Part shown: piece after piece, positions 1 to 6,497 of the stretch | Position numbering within the stretch: the stretch's first letter is position 1 | How the letters are laid out: each line of letters starts with the position of its first letter | DNA from: Oscillospiraceae bacterium | GTDB taxonomy: Bacteria > Bacillota > Clostridia > Oscillospirales > Ruminococcaceae | Assembly (NCBI GenBank): GCA_018055565.1 | Contig: JAGPHI010000021.1 | Location: forward strand, 1-8,781 | Direction: 5' to 3' | Length of the DNA stretch: 8,781 nt | The notes under the pieces: generated by a model | Databases searched by the model: none | The model's input: the letters and a program-made list of their open reading frames with translations, nothing else | Told to the model about the DNA's origin: nothing | Program-made: the position numbers and the translations under genes

Positions 1-62
1 GGCCTGTGCACGCTGTGTGGCTGACGTGTTTTGTAAATCCATACAAGGAAGATGCATCTGCT

Positions 63-1070
63 ATGACCATTAAAGATATTGCGCGGGAATCGGGATACGC
101 CGTCAGCACCGTGTCGCGCGCGCTCAATAATCATCCCGATGTAAGCACACAAACCAAAGAAAAAATCAACGCCATTGTGGCGGCGCATCAATTTGTGCCA
201 AACAGCAATGCGCGCCAATTAAAGCAGCAAAACAGTAAAAGCATTGCCATTATTGTAAAAGGTAGTTTAAATGCGTTTTTTGCGGGCATTATAGAGCAGA
301 TGGAAAACTGGATTGCCCAAACGGAATATGGCGTGCAGGTGCATTATGTGGAAGAAGATGCCGACGAGCTTTTGGCTGCCGAGCACCTTTGCCGCGAGCT
401 GAAGCCCTTAGGCATCCTTTTCCTCGGCGGCAATATCGCCACGTTTCAAAAGCGCTTTTCTGCCATTGAGCTGCCCTGTGTGATTGCCACCACCACATCG
501 CCTGAGCTGCGTTTTGAAAATTTATCTTGCGTGGGCATTGACGACAAGGCTGCCGGCAAACGCGCGATGGATTTTTTACTCCACAAAGGCCATCAAAAAA
601 TCGGCATTTTGGGCGGCAAGCGCGAAAATTCGTACATTAGCCAATTGCGCTTCGAGGGATGCCTTGATGCTGTAGCCGAAGCGGGCGGCGCATTTGACGA
701 AAGCTATTATCAAACCTGCAATTTTAATTACGGCAGCGCCTATCGCGGGGCCAAAAAGCTTTTGGAGCGCAAACGCGATATTACCGCCGTTTTTGCCATG
801 TCCGACGTAATGGCAGTGGGTGCTATGCGCGCCATTTTTGAAGCGGGCTACCGCTGCCCCGAAGATATTTCGGTGGTGGGTTTTGACGGTATAGAGCTGG
901 GCAAATACATGGTGCCGTCGCTTACCACTGTGCGCCAGCCGGGCGAAGAAATTGCCAAACAAAGCGTGGCGCTTTTGCTTTCGCATATCGAGCGGCACAC
1001 CCCCGCAAAAACCGTTTTGCTGGAGGATGCACTGATAGAGGGCGAAAGTGTTTTAGCCATCAATCGCTAG
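63..1070 (+). CDS. LacI/GalR-family transcriptional regulator
   Basis: A 335-residue DNA-binding repressor (or activator) that probably senses a sugar and controls the transporter genes just downstream. Residues 1-28 are a LacI-type helix-turn-helix, with TIKDIA at 2-7 and the recognition-helix core TVSRALN at 16-22. The hinge follows, with NARQL at 49-53; Leu53 matches the leucine that enters the minor groove in this family. Residues about 60-335 form the periplasmic-binding-protein-like effector and dimerisation domain (SIAIIVKG near its start, VVGFDGIELGKYMVPSLTTVRQP near its end). An in-frame ATG at position 6 would add 19 residues unlike the family. The ATG at 63 starts exactly where LacI proteins begin and has AAGGAAG at 45-51, with rather long spacing (11 nt). 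The usual AGVS before the recognition helix is SGYAVS here, which suggests its own operator specificity. Family is certain; the ligand and targets are inferred from neighbours. Confidence 0.93.
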   Translation: MTIKDIARESGYAVSTVSRALNNHPDVSTQTKEKINAIVAAHQFVPNSNARQLKQQNSKSIAIIVKGSLNAFFAGIIEQMENWIAQTEYGVQVHYVEEDADELLAAEHLCRELKPLGILFLGGNIATFQKRFSAIELPCVIATTTSPELRFENLSCVGIDDKAAGKRAMDFLLHKGHQKIGILGGKRENSYISQLRFEGCLDAVAEAGGAFDESYYQTCNFNYGSAYRGAKKLLERKRDITAVFAMSDVMAVGAMRAIFEAGYRCPEDISVVGFDGIELGKYMVPSLTTVRQPGEEIAKQSVALLLSHIERHTPAKTVLLEDALIEGESVLAINR

Positions 1071-1165
1071 AAATCGGCATGGCCATTTGCGCCGCGGGGC
1101 GCACCTCATTTGGTATCCGGCGAGCATTCGCTGTGATGAAACATATAATTTTTAGGAGGACAAAA
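1071..1165 (+). promoter_or_regulatory. Regulator/binding-protein intergenic region with LacI-style dyad
   Basis: This 95-bp gap holds a 16-bp dyad at 1088-1103: arms TGCGCC and GGCGCA around GCGG. Halves match at 7 of 8 positions around a central CpG, the general form of LacI-family operators. An 8-bp palindrome ATGGCCAT lies at 1079-1086. I see no convincing promoter: a perfect TATAAT at 1144-1149 sits only 4 bases before the ribosome binding site AGGAGG (1154-1159), so transcripts from it would start inside that site. Read-through from the regulator gene, or a promoter inside its 3' end, is more likely. An operator role is inference. Confidence 0.3.
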
Positions 1166-2554
1166 ATGAAAAAAGCAATCGCACTTCTTGCAGTGGCCGC
1201 ACTGACGCTTAGCATGGCCGCATGCGGCGGAAAGCCCGCCTCTACCCCCCCTGCCGCCTCCACTCCCGCTTCGACACCTGCGTCTACTCCGTCTGCAAAG
1301 GGCGGCTCTGTGTACTTCTTAAACTTTAAGCCCGAGCAGGATGAAGCCTATCAAAAAATTGCCGCCGCTTATAAAGCCTCTGCGGGCGTGGACGTGAAGG
1401 TTGTCACCGCCGCCGCAGGTACCTATGAGCAGCAGCTGGAAGCCGAAATCGGCAAAAAAGACGCCCCCACCATCTTTCAGGTAAACGGCCCTGTGGGCTA
1501 TGCCAACTGGAAAGACTATACCGCCGATTTAAAAGGCAGCGAAATTTACGGCCATCTTTTGGATAAAAGCATTGCCATCACCGATGGCGATGGCGTATAT
1601 GGCGTTCCGTTTGCCATCGAGGGCTACGGCATTATCTATAATAACGCCATTATGACAAAATACTTTGCCACAAGCGGCGCAAAAGTGAAAAGCATGGACG
1701 AAATCAAAAGCTTTGACACGTTAAAGGCCGTGGCCGAGGATATGCAAAGCAAGAAAAAAGAGCTGGGCATCGACGGCGTGTTTGCCTCCACCTCTTTGGC
1801 CAAAGGCGAGGACTGGCGCTGGCAGACGCATCTTGCAAACGTGCCTGTTTACTATGAATTCCAAAAGAACAAAGTGAATTTGAAAGACGAAAAAGCCACT
1901 GCGGAAATCAGCTTTGCTTATGGCAAAAACTTTCAAAACCTGTTCGATTTATATTTAAACAATTCCACCGTTGAGAAAACCCTTGTGGGCAGCAAAACCG
2001 TAAACGATTCTATGGCCGAGTTTGCGCTGGGCAAGGCTGCTATGGTGCAAAACGGCAACTGGGCATTTGGCCAAGTTTCCGGCACAGACGGCAATATCGT
2101 GAAGCCCGAGGATGTTAAATTCTTGCCGCTTTTCATGGGCGCTGAGGGCGAAGATAAGCAAGGCATTTGCATCGGCACAGAAAACTTCTTCTGCATCAAC
2201 AAAAAAGCTTCCGCCGAGGATCAAAAAGCCTCGCTGGATTTCCTGAACTGGCTGTACACCTCCGATGAAGGCAAAGCCTTTGTAACAAAGGACTTGGCAT
2301 TTATCGCACCGTTTGATTCCTTCTCCGATACCGAAAAGCCCACCGACCCGCTTGCACAAGAAGTGCTTGCGTGGAGCGCAAAATCCGGCATCAACAATGT
2401 GCCCTGGAACTTCACTGTGTTCCCCAGCCAAACCTTTAAAGACAATTTTGGCGCAAAGCTTTTAAGCTATGCACAGGGCAAGGCCACTTGGGACGACGTA
2501 TCCAAAACCGTGGTGGAAGGCTGGAAAACCGAGAAAGCCAACGCGGCAGGCTAA
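1166..2554 (+). CDS. Sugar ABC transporter solute-binding lipoprotein (CUT1, MalE-like)
   Basis: A 462-residue extracellular binding protein that would hand a carbohydrate, probably an oligosaccharide, to the two permeases encoded downstream. The N-terminus is a lipoprotein signal peptide: Lys2-Lys3, a hydrophobic stretch, then lipobox MAAC with Cys20 as the lipidated residue. A disordered linker of repeated Ser-Thr-Pro/Ala-Ser-Thr-Pro units (residues about 24-44) tethers the fold to the membrane. The rest resembles family-1 solute-binding proteins, including FAIEGYGIIYN and a MVQNGNWAFGQ motif typical of the group. The start at 1166 is fixed by AGGAGG at 1154-1159 and by the signal peptide; the upstream in-frame ATGs at 1079 and 1136 would bury the signal. 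It lies 95 bp after the regulator gene. The protein itself does not reveal the exact sugar; malto-oligosaccharide is inferred from malQ in the cluster. Confidence 0.93.
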   Translation: MKKAIALLAVAALTLSMAACGGKPASTPPAASTPASTPASTPSAKGGSVYFLNFKPEQDEAYQKIAAAYKASAGVDVKVVTAAAGTYEQQLEAEIGKKDAPTIFQVNGPVGYANWKDYTADLKGSEIYGHLLDKSIAITDGDGVYGVPFAIEGYGIIYNNAIMTKYFATSGAKVKSMDEIKSFDTLKAVAEDMQSKKKELGIDGVFASTSLAKGEDWRWQTHLANVPVYYEFQKNKVNLKDEKATAEISFAYGKNFQNLFDLYLNNSTVEKTLVGSKTVNDSMAEFALGKAAMVQNGNWAFGQVSGTDGNIVKPEDVKFLPLFMGAEGEDKQGICIGTENFFCINKKASAEDQKASLDFLNWLYTSDEGKAFVTKDLAFIAPFDSFSDTEKPTDPLAQEVLAWSAKSGINNVPWNFTVFPSQTFKDNFGAKLLSYAQGKATWDDVSKTVVEGWKTEKANAAG

Positions 2555-2571
2555 TGATTTAAAAACAGTAC

Positions 2572-2584
2572 GCACCTTTGGTGC
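2572..2584 (+). repeat. Small perfect hairpin just after the binding-protein gene
   Basis: GCACC-TTT-GGTGC is a 5-bp perfect stem with a 3-base loop, 17 bp beyond the stop codon of the binding-protein gene and 5' of the large stem-loop at 2595-2676. It has no following T-run, so it is not an intrinsic terminator by itself. It may be part of the same 3'-end stabilising structure. Confidence 0.35.
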
Positions 2585-2594
2585 TGCCATCGCC

Positions 2595-2676
2595 TTTGGG
2601 CGTTGGCCCAAATAGTTGCAACGCATTTACCGTATCCTCGGCATGTATGCCGCAACTGTTTCGGCCAGCGCCCAAA
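2595..2676 (+). promoter_or_regulatory. Long stem-loop between binding-protein and permease genes
   Basis: Positions 2595-2619 pair with 2652-2676 to form a 25-bp stem with one C-C mismatch (2609/2662) and two G-U pairs. The left arm contains GGGCGTTGGCC and the right arm GGCCAGCGCCC. The loop holds a second hairpin, CGGCAT-GT-ATGCCG (2639-2652), which shares one base with the big stem. No T-run follows; instead the permease ribosome binding site starts 12 bases later. In sugar ABC operons such structures are known to protect the upstream binding-protein mRNA from 3' exonucleases, or to reduce permease expression, so more binding protein than permease is made. The structure is directly visible; the role is inferred from that precedent. 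Confidence 0.7.
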
Positions 2677-2700
2677 ATCACACTAACAGGAGGAAATAAG

Positions 2701-3543
2701 ATGCAAAAAAACCTAAAAAAGTATTTTGCTGTTTTTGCGCTTCCAACGCTGATTGCCTTTACCATCGCATTTATCGTGCCGTTTTTGATGGGGCTTTACC
2801 TTTCCATGTGCAAGTTTAACACCATCGAAAACACCACCTTTGTGGGCTTTGACAATTATATCAAGGCCATTACCGACAAAAACTTTGGCACGGCGTTTGT
2901 GTTTACCGCGCTGTTTACCATTGTGTCGGTTATCACCATTAATTTGTTTGCATTTGCGCTGGCCATGATTTTAACACGCGCGTTCAAAGGCACCAATCTA
3001 TTTCGCACGGTGTTTTTTATGCCAAACCTAATCGGCGGCATTGTGCTGGGCTATATTTGGCAGATTATCATTAATGGCGTGCTGCTCAATTTTGGTGTAG
3101 ACATTACCTACGACGCAAAATACGGGTTTTGGGGCCTTGTTATTTTGATGAACTGGCAATTAATCGGCTACATGATGGTAATTTACATCGCGGGCCTGCA
3201 AAATATCCCAAGCGAGCTTGTGGAGGCCTCGAAAATCGATGGCGCATCCCCGTGGCAGGCCCTGCGCAATGTTACGATACCGATGGTGATGAGCTCCATT
3301 ACCATTTGCATGTTTTTAACGCTTACCAATTCGTTTAAGCTGTTTGACCAAGCATTTGCCCTTACCGGCGGCGCGCCTGAGCGCCAAACAGCCACGCTGG
3401 CGCTGGATATCTTCGACACGTTTTATGGGCGCAACGGCTGGAAAGGCGTGGGGCAGGCAAAGGCGGTTATCTTTTTCCTTTTGGTTGCGGGCATTGCGTT
3501 TATCCAGCTGCGCTTAACGCGCAGTAAGGAGGTGGAAAGCTAA
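2701..3543 (+). CDS. Sugar ABC transporter permease, MalF/UgpA type
   Basis: A 280-residue inner-membrane subunit of a CUT1 sugar importer, which pairs with the next gene's product to form the channel. About six hydrophobic helices are visible, the first at residues ~10-33. The cytoplasmic coupling loop that contacts the ATPase is EASKIDGASPWQALRNVTIP, beginning at Glu175, a good match to the family EAA consensus with Gly181. The start at 2701 is chosen because AGGAGG (2688-2693) lies 7 bases upstream. An in-frame ATG at 2578 would add 41 residues translated from the stem-loop region that resemble no permease N-terminus. The length is typical of short Firmicute MalF homologues, which lack the large periplasmic insertion of E. 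coli MalF. It is followed without a gap by the second permease gene. Confidence 0.92.
   Translation: MQKNLKKYFAVFALPTLIAFTIAFIVPFLMGLYLSMCKFNTIENTTFVGFDNYIKAITDKNFGTAFVFTALFTIVSVITINLFAFALAMILTRAFKGTNLFRTVFFMPNLIGGIVLGYIWQIIINGVLLNFGVDITYDAKYGFWGLVILMNWQLIGYMMVIYIAGLQNIPSELVEASKIDGASPWQALRNVTIPMVMSSITICMFLTLTNSFKLFDQAFALTGGAPERQTATLALDIFDTFYGRNGWKGVGQAKAVIFFLLVAGIAFIQLRLTRSKEVES
3525..3534 (+). promoter_or_regulatory. Near-perfect Shine-Dalgarno inside the end of the first permease gene
   Basis: TAAGGAGGTG matches the complement of the 16S rRNA 3' end over ten bases. It lies 8 bases before the ATG at 3543, within the last codons of the first permease gene. It fixes the start of the second permease and would allow strong independent initiation, helping the two permeases to be made in equal amounts. 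Confidence 0.85.
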
Positions 3544-4388
3544 TGCGAAACACACAAAAAACAAAGCCACTCGACATGCTTTTCATCGCGCTTCTCAGCA
3601 TTTTAACCGCCGTGTTTTTGTTTCCGGTGTTTATTGTGCTTATCAACTCGTTTAAGGGCAAGCTGTTTATCTCCTCTGCGCCCTTTGCGCTGCCCACGGC
3701 CGAAACCTTTGTGGGTTTAGACAACTATATTTTCGGCTTTGTAAAATCCAAATTTCACATGGCGTTTTTATACTCGGGCTTTATCACGGTGTTTTCGGTG
3801 CTTTTGATTGTGCTGGGCACTGCGATGACCGCATGGTACATCACCCGCGTAAAAAGCCGCGCCACCAGCATCATTTACTACCTGTTTGTTTTTTCGATGA
3901 TTGTGCCGTTCCAAATGGTGATGTTTCCGATGGTTAAGGTGGCAAACACCCTGTTTTTAGACAATTTAGTCGGCATTTTGGTGCTGTATCTAGGCTTTGG
4001 CGCAGGGCTTTCGGTGTTTATGCTGTCGGGCTTTGTGAAAAGCATTCCGCTTGAAATTGAAGAGGCCGCCACCATCGACGGCTGCAACCCGATACAGATG
4101 TTTTTCCGCGTGGTGTTTCCTGTGCTAAAACCCACCGCCATCACCGTGGCCATTTTAAACGCCATGTGGGTATGGAACGATTTTCTTTTGCCAAACCTTG
4201 TTATCGGCAATGATTATAAAACCATTCCTGTGGCGGTGCAGGGCGTTTTGCAAGGCTCTTACGGCGATAAAAACATGGGCGCGCTGATGGCCATGCTGGT
4301 GCTGGCGATTATCCCCATTATCATTTTTTATCTCTCGTGCCAAAAATATATCATCAAAGGCGTAATTGCTGGCGCGGTAAAAGGATAA
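3543..4388 (+). CDS. Sugar ABC transporter permease, MalG/AraQ type
   Basis: A 281-residue membrane protein, the partner of the preceding permease in a CUT1 importer. It shows about six hydrophobic helices, the first at residues ~10-33 (LFIALLSILTAVFLFPVFIV). The EAA coupling loop is EAATIDGCNPIQMFFRVVFP, starting at Glu174, with Gly180 at the conserved position. The stop of the upstream permease and this start overlap by one base (TAATG), which indicates translational coupling and a fixed operon order. The length and the C-terminal KYIIKGVIAGAVKG ending are typical of MalG-like subunits, whose last residues dock onto the ATPase. No ATP-binding subunit gene follows; in many Firmicutes one shared MsmK/MsmX-type ATPase serves several such importers, which is the likely situation here. 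Confidence 0.93.
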   Translation: MRNTQKTKPLDMLFIALLSILTAVFLFPVFIVLINSFKGKLFISSAPFALPTAETFVGLDNYIFGFVKSKFHMAFLYSGFITVFSVLLIVLGTAMTAWYITRVKSRATSIIYYLFVFSMIVPFQMVMFPMVKVANTLFLDNLVGILVLYLGFGAGLSVFMLSGFVKSIPLEIEEAATIDGCNPIQMFFRVVFPVLKPTAITVAILNAMWVWNDFLLPNLVIGNDYKTIPVAVQGVLQGSYGDKNMGALMAMLVLAIIPIIIFYLSCQKYIIKGVIAGAVKG

Positions 4389-4406
4389 AAATACTGTGCA
4401 ACAGAT

Positions 4407-4449
4407 AATCAGTATAATGCAAAATTTGTAAATTTGTGTTATACTGATT
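4407..4449 (+). promoter_or_regulatory. Dyad and tandem repeat over the putative malQ promoter
   Basis: Two perfect 11-bp arms, AATCAGTATAA (4407-4417) and TTATACTGATT (4439-4449), flank a 21-bp centre. Inside the centre is a tandem duplication of AAATTTGT (4422-4429 and 4430-4437). The right arm contains an extended -10 box, TG-T-TATACT (4437-4445), with only a weak -35 candidate (TGCAAA, 4418-4423). A start near 4452 would leave about 30 bases before the malQ ATG. The left arm contains TATAAT (4413-4418) but no suitable -35. A regulator bound to the dyad would block this promoter. As RNA, the arms plus further pairs towards the loop would make a 17-bp, AT-rich stem followed by TTCTT, so weak termination after the permease genes is an alternative. 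Confidence 0.5.
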
Positions 4450-4482
4450 TTCTTAAAGTGTTTAAAGAATGGAGCGAATACA

Positions 4483-5949
4483 ATGCGCGCAAGCGGAATT
4501 TTAATGCCCATCTCTGCGCTGCCCGGGCCATATGGCATCGGCGGGCTGGGGGCACAGGCGTTTGCCTTTGTGGATTTTTTAAAAAAAGCAGGGCAGCGCT
4601 ATTGGCAGATTTTGCCCATCGGCCCAACCGGCTATGGCGACAGCCCTTATCAAAGCTTTTCTGCCTTTGCCGCAAACCCTTATTTTATTGACCTTGCGCT
4701 TTTGCACGCAGACGGCCTTTTAACCGCGGGCGAGCTTGCCGCCGCCTGCCATGATGACGACGCGTGCGCCATTCAGTATGGCCGCTTATTTGAAACCCGC
4801 TTTGCCACGCTGGGGCATGCCGTGTCGCGCTTTGACGCAAACACCGATGCGTTTCGGGCGTTTTGCGAGGCAGAGGGCTATTGGCTGGAAAATTATGCCC
4901 TGTTTATGGCGCTAAAAGAAGAGCAGGGCATGGTGTCGTTTGCGCTTTGGCCCGAAGCTTTGCGCCGCCGCGATGCCTCGGCGATGTTTGCCGCGCGCGA
5001 GCGCCTTGCCCCACGCACACATTTTTGGCGTGTGGTGCAATATCTGTTTTTTGTTCAGTGGAAAAAGCTGAAAGCCTATGCAAATGAAAACGGGGTTGCC
5101 ATTATCGGCGATATCCCCATTTATGTTTCGCCCGATTCTGCCGAGCTTTGGGCAGAAGGGGAACTGTTTCAAACAGGGCCCGATGGCCTGCCCGCCGAGG
5201 TGGCCGGCTGCCCGCCCGATGCATTTTCGGCCGATGGGCAGCTTTGGGGCAACCCGCTTTACGCGTGGGAGTATCATCAAAGCACTGGCTACGCTTGGTG
5301 GCTGCGGCGTATGCGCCATGCGGCAAGCGTGTATGACATTGTGCGCATCGACCATTTTCGCGGGTTTGAAAGCTATTATGCCATCCCCGCCACACAGCCC
5401 ACCGCCGTGCACGGCACTTGGCGCAAAGGCCCCGGCGAGGATTTTGTGCGCGCCATGCAGGCGGGCTTGCCCGGCATACGCATTATCGCGGAGGATTTGG
5501 GCTATTTAACCGATGCGGTGCGCAGCCTGCTTGCCATGAGTGGCTATCCCGGCATGAAGGTGCTGCAATTTGCGTTTGACTCGCGCGAGGAAAGCGATTA
5601 TTTGCCGCATAATTATATCACAAACTCGGTTGTATACACCGGCACGCACGACAACACCACCACCGAGGATTGGCAGCTGTCTGCGCCACAAGACGATGTG
5701 GCGTTTGCGCGGCGCTATCTGGACGCGCCTGCCGGAAGCCTTACGCCGCGCTTTGTGCGCGCGGCACTGGCCAGTGTGGCCGATACCGCCATTATCCCCA
5801 TTGCCGATTGGTTTTCGCTTGGAAAATTTGCGCGCATCAACACGCCCTCTACGGTGGGCGGCAACTGGGTTTGGCGCGCCGCGCAAAGCGCATTTAGCGA
5901 TGCGATTGCGGCAGAAATCCGCGCAAAAACACGTTTGTATGGCCGATAA
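4483..5949 (+). CDS. malQ: 4-alpha-glucanotransferase (amylomaltase, GH77)
   Basis: A cytoplasmic enzyme that transfers alpha-1,4-glucan segments between malto-oligosaccharides and releases glucose, so that imported maltodextrins can be used. The 488 residues match the short bacterial GH77 form (about 500 residues). Conserved blocks in order are LPSG-region variant ISALPGPYGIGGLG (11-23), YWQILPIGPTGYGDSPYQS (40-58), GDIPIYV (209-215), AGCPPDAFS and GQLWGNPLY. The catalytic triad is visible: nucleophile Asp290 in RIDHFRGFE, acid/base Glu337 in IIAEDLG, and transition-state Asp390 in GTHDNT. These sit close to D293, E340 and D395 of the Thermus enzyme. The start at 4483 has GGAG at 4471-4474. 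It lies 94 bp after the second permease, with its own putative promoter, and links the transporter to maltodextrin metabolism. The gene looks intact. Confidence 0.97.
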   Translation: MRASGILMPISALPGPYGIGGLGAQAFAFVDFLKKAGQRYWQILPIGPTGYGDSPYQSFSAFAANPYFIDLALLHADGLLTAGELAAACHDDDACAIQYGRLFETRFATLGHAVSRFDANTDAFRAFCEAEGYWLENYALFMALKEEQGMVSFALWPEALRRRDASAMFAARERLAPRTHFWRVVQYLFFVQWKKLKAYANENGVAIIGDIPIYVSPDSAELWAEGELFQTGPDGLPAEVAGCPPDAFSADGQLWGNPLYAWEYHQSTGYAWWLRRMRHAASVYDIVRIDHFRGFESYYAIPATQPTAVHGTWRKGPGEDFVRAMQAGLPGIRIIAEDLGYLTDAVRSLLAMSGYPGMKVLQFAFDSREESDYLPHNYITNSVVYTGTHDNTTTEDWQLSAPQDDVAFARRYLDAPAGSLTPRFVRAALASVADTAIIPIADWFSLGKFARINTPSTVGGNWVWRAAQSAFSDAIAAEIRAKTRLYGR

Positions 5950-5957
5950 GCATCGGC
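5942..5957 (+). repeat. Hairpin spanning the malQ stop codon
   Basis: GCCGAT and ATCGGC form a perfect 6-bp stem around the 4-base loop AAGC; the TAA stop (5947-5949) is inside it. A-rich sequence follows, so it is not an intrinsic terminator alone. It may assist the weaker hairpin at 5983-6006 or protect the 3' end of the message. Confidence 0.3.
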
Positions 5958-5982
5958 AAAAACACCGCTTTTGCGCTTTTGC

Positions 5983-6012
5983 GGCATTTTAATGTCAAAA
6001 AATGCCTGTTTT
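5983..6012 (+). terminator. Probable intrinsic terminator after malQ
   Basis: GGCATTTT (5983-5990) and AAAATGCC (5999-6006) form a perfect 8-bp stem with an 8-base loop, followed by TGTTTT (6007-6012). The stem is half AT and the T-run is short and interrupted, so termination may be partial. Position, 33 bp beyond the malQ stop and before the HU gene, supports the call. Confidence 0.5.
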
Positions 6013-6111
6013 ACAACATTTATGCTCTATTTCTCTGTTTTTTTGATAGGATAAGAATGTACTGTATGGGACACAATATCGCTGTGAGACAAAGTTAAAA
6101 GGAGTAGAAAA

Positions 6112-6387
6112 ATGAATAAAAAACAATTGATCGCTCAGGTTGCTAAACAAACAGGTATCAGCCGCAAGGACACTGAGCTTATTTGCGAAACAATGCTTTC
6201 CACCATTGCCGATACCTTATGCAAAGAAGGCAAGGTGCAGCTTGTGGGCTTTGGCGCATTTGAAACAAGAGGCCGTGTGGGCCATAGCGGCCTGAACCCC
6301 CGCACCAAAGAATCCATTCATATTCCCGCACACAAAGCCCCTGTTTTTAAAGCCAGCAAGCAGCTGAAAGATTACGTCAACAAATAA
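6112..6387 (+). CDS. hup: HU-family DNA-binding (nucleoid) protein
   Basis: A 91-residue HU homologue that forms dimers, bends DNA without much sequence preference and helps package the nucleoid. The N-terminal helical dimerisation part (residues 1-40) is followed by the HU signature GFGAFETRG (46-54) and the DNA-gripping arm, with Pro63 in NPRT at the position that intercalates between bases. The end, KAPVFKASKQLKDYVNK, is typical. Length is standard (about 90). AAAAGGAG at 6097-6104, 7 bases upstream, fixes the start. The gene is flanked by a probable terminator before it and a strong one after it, so it is probably transcribed alone. A candidate -35 TTGATA (6043-6048) lies upstream, but no good -10 is seen at the right distance. 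No functional link with its neighbours is implied. Confidence 0.97.
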   Translation: MNKKQLIAQVAKQTGISRKDTELICETMLSTIADTLCKEGKVQLVGFGAFETRGRVGHSGLNPRTKESIHIPAHKAPVFKASKQLKDYVNK

Positions 6388-6397
6388 ATTTGCATCG

Positions 6398-6436
6398 CAA
6401 CACCGCACGGCGTATTGCCTGCGGTGTTGTTTTTTT
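6398..6436 (+). terminator. Strong intrinsic terminator after the HU gene
   Basis: CAACACCGCA (6398-6407) and TGCGGTGTTG (6420-6429) form a perfect 10-bp stem. Past a one-base bulge (C6408), the inner bases GGC/GCC (6409-6411, 6417-6419) add three pairs. Seven T's follow directly (6430-6436). This is a classic Rho-independent terminator, 10 bp beyond the HU stop codon. Confidence 0.95.
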
Positions 6437-6455
6437 GTGCCATTTGCGCTATAAT
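6427..6455 (+). promoter_or_regulatory. Putative sigma-70-type promoter for the MATE gene
   Basis: A perfect -10 box TATAAT (6450-6455) is preceded at exactly 17 bp by TTGTTT (6427-6432), which keeps the TTG of the -35 consensus. Transcription would start near 6462, leaving about 36 bases before the MATE ATG. The -35 overlaps the right arm and T-run of the HU terminator. This is a sequence match only. Confidence 0.5.
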
Positions 6456-6497
6456 GTGATACTGCACTATGTATTTTGAAATAGTATGGAGTAATCA

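Noticed and set aside
6..62. Longer start for the LacI-family regulator at position 6
   Set aside because: The extra 19 residues do not resemble the family, whose members begin at or just before the helix-turn-helix; the ATG at 63 has an upstream AAGGAAG.
1144..1149. Perfect TATAAT as promoter of the binding-protein gene
   Set aside because: It is 4 bases from the ribosome binding site, so a transcript from it would lack an intact site; it also has no -35 match.
2578..2700. Longer start for the first permease
   Set aside because: The added 41 residues are translated from the stem-loop region and resemble no permease; AGGAGG directly precedes the ATG at 2701.
4912..5412. Long minus-strand open frame opposite malQ
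   Set aside because: The + strand carries a complete GH77 enzyme with all catalytic residues; the opposite frame has no recognisable domain and reflects codon bias.
5966..5984. Tandem CGCTTTTG duplication after malQ as a functional repeat
   Set aside because: Only two units of 8 bases in a short spacer; it is more likely a replication-slippage product, with no partner elsewhere in the window.
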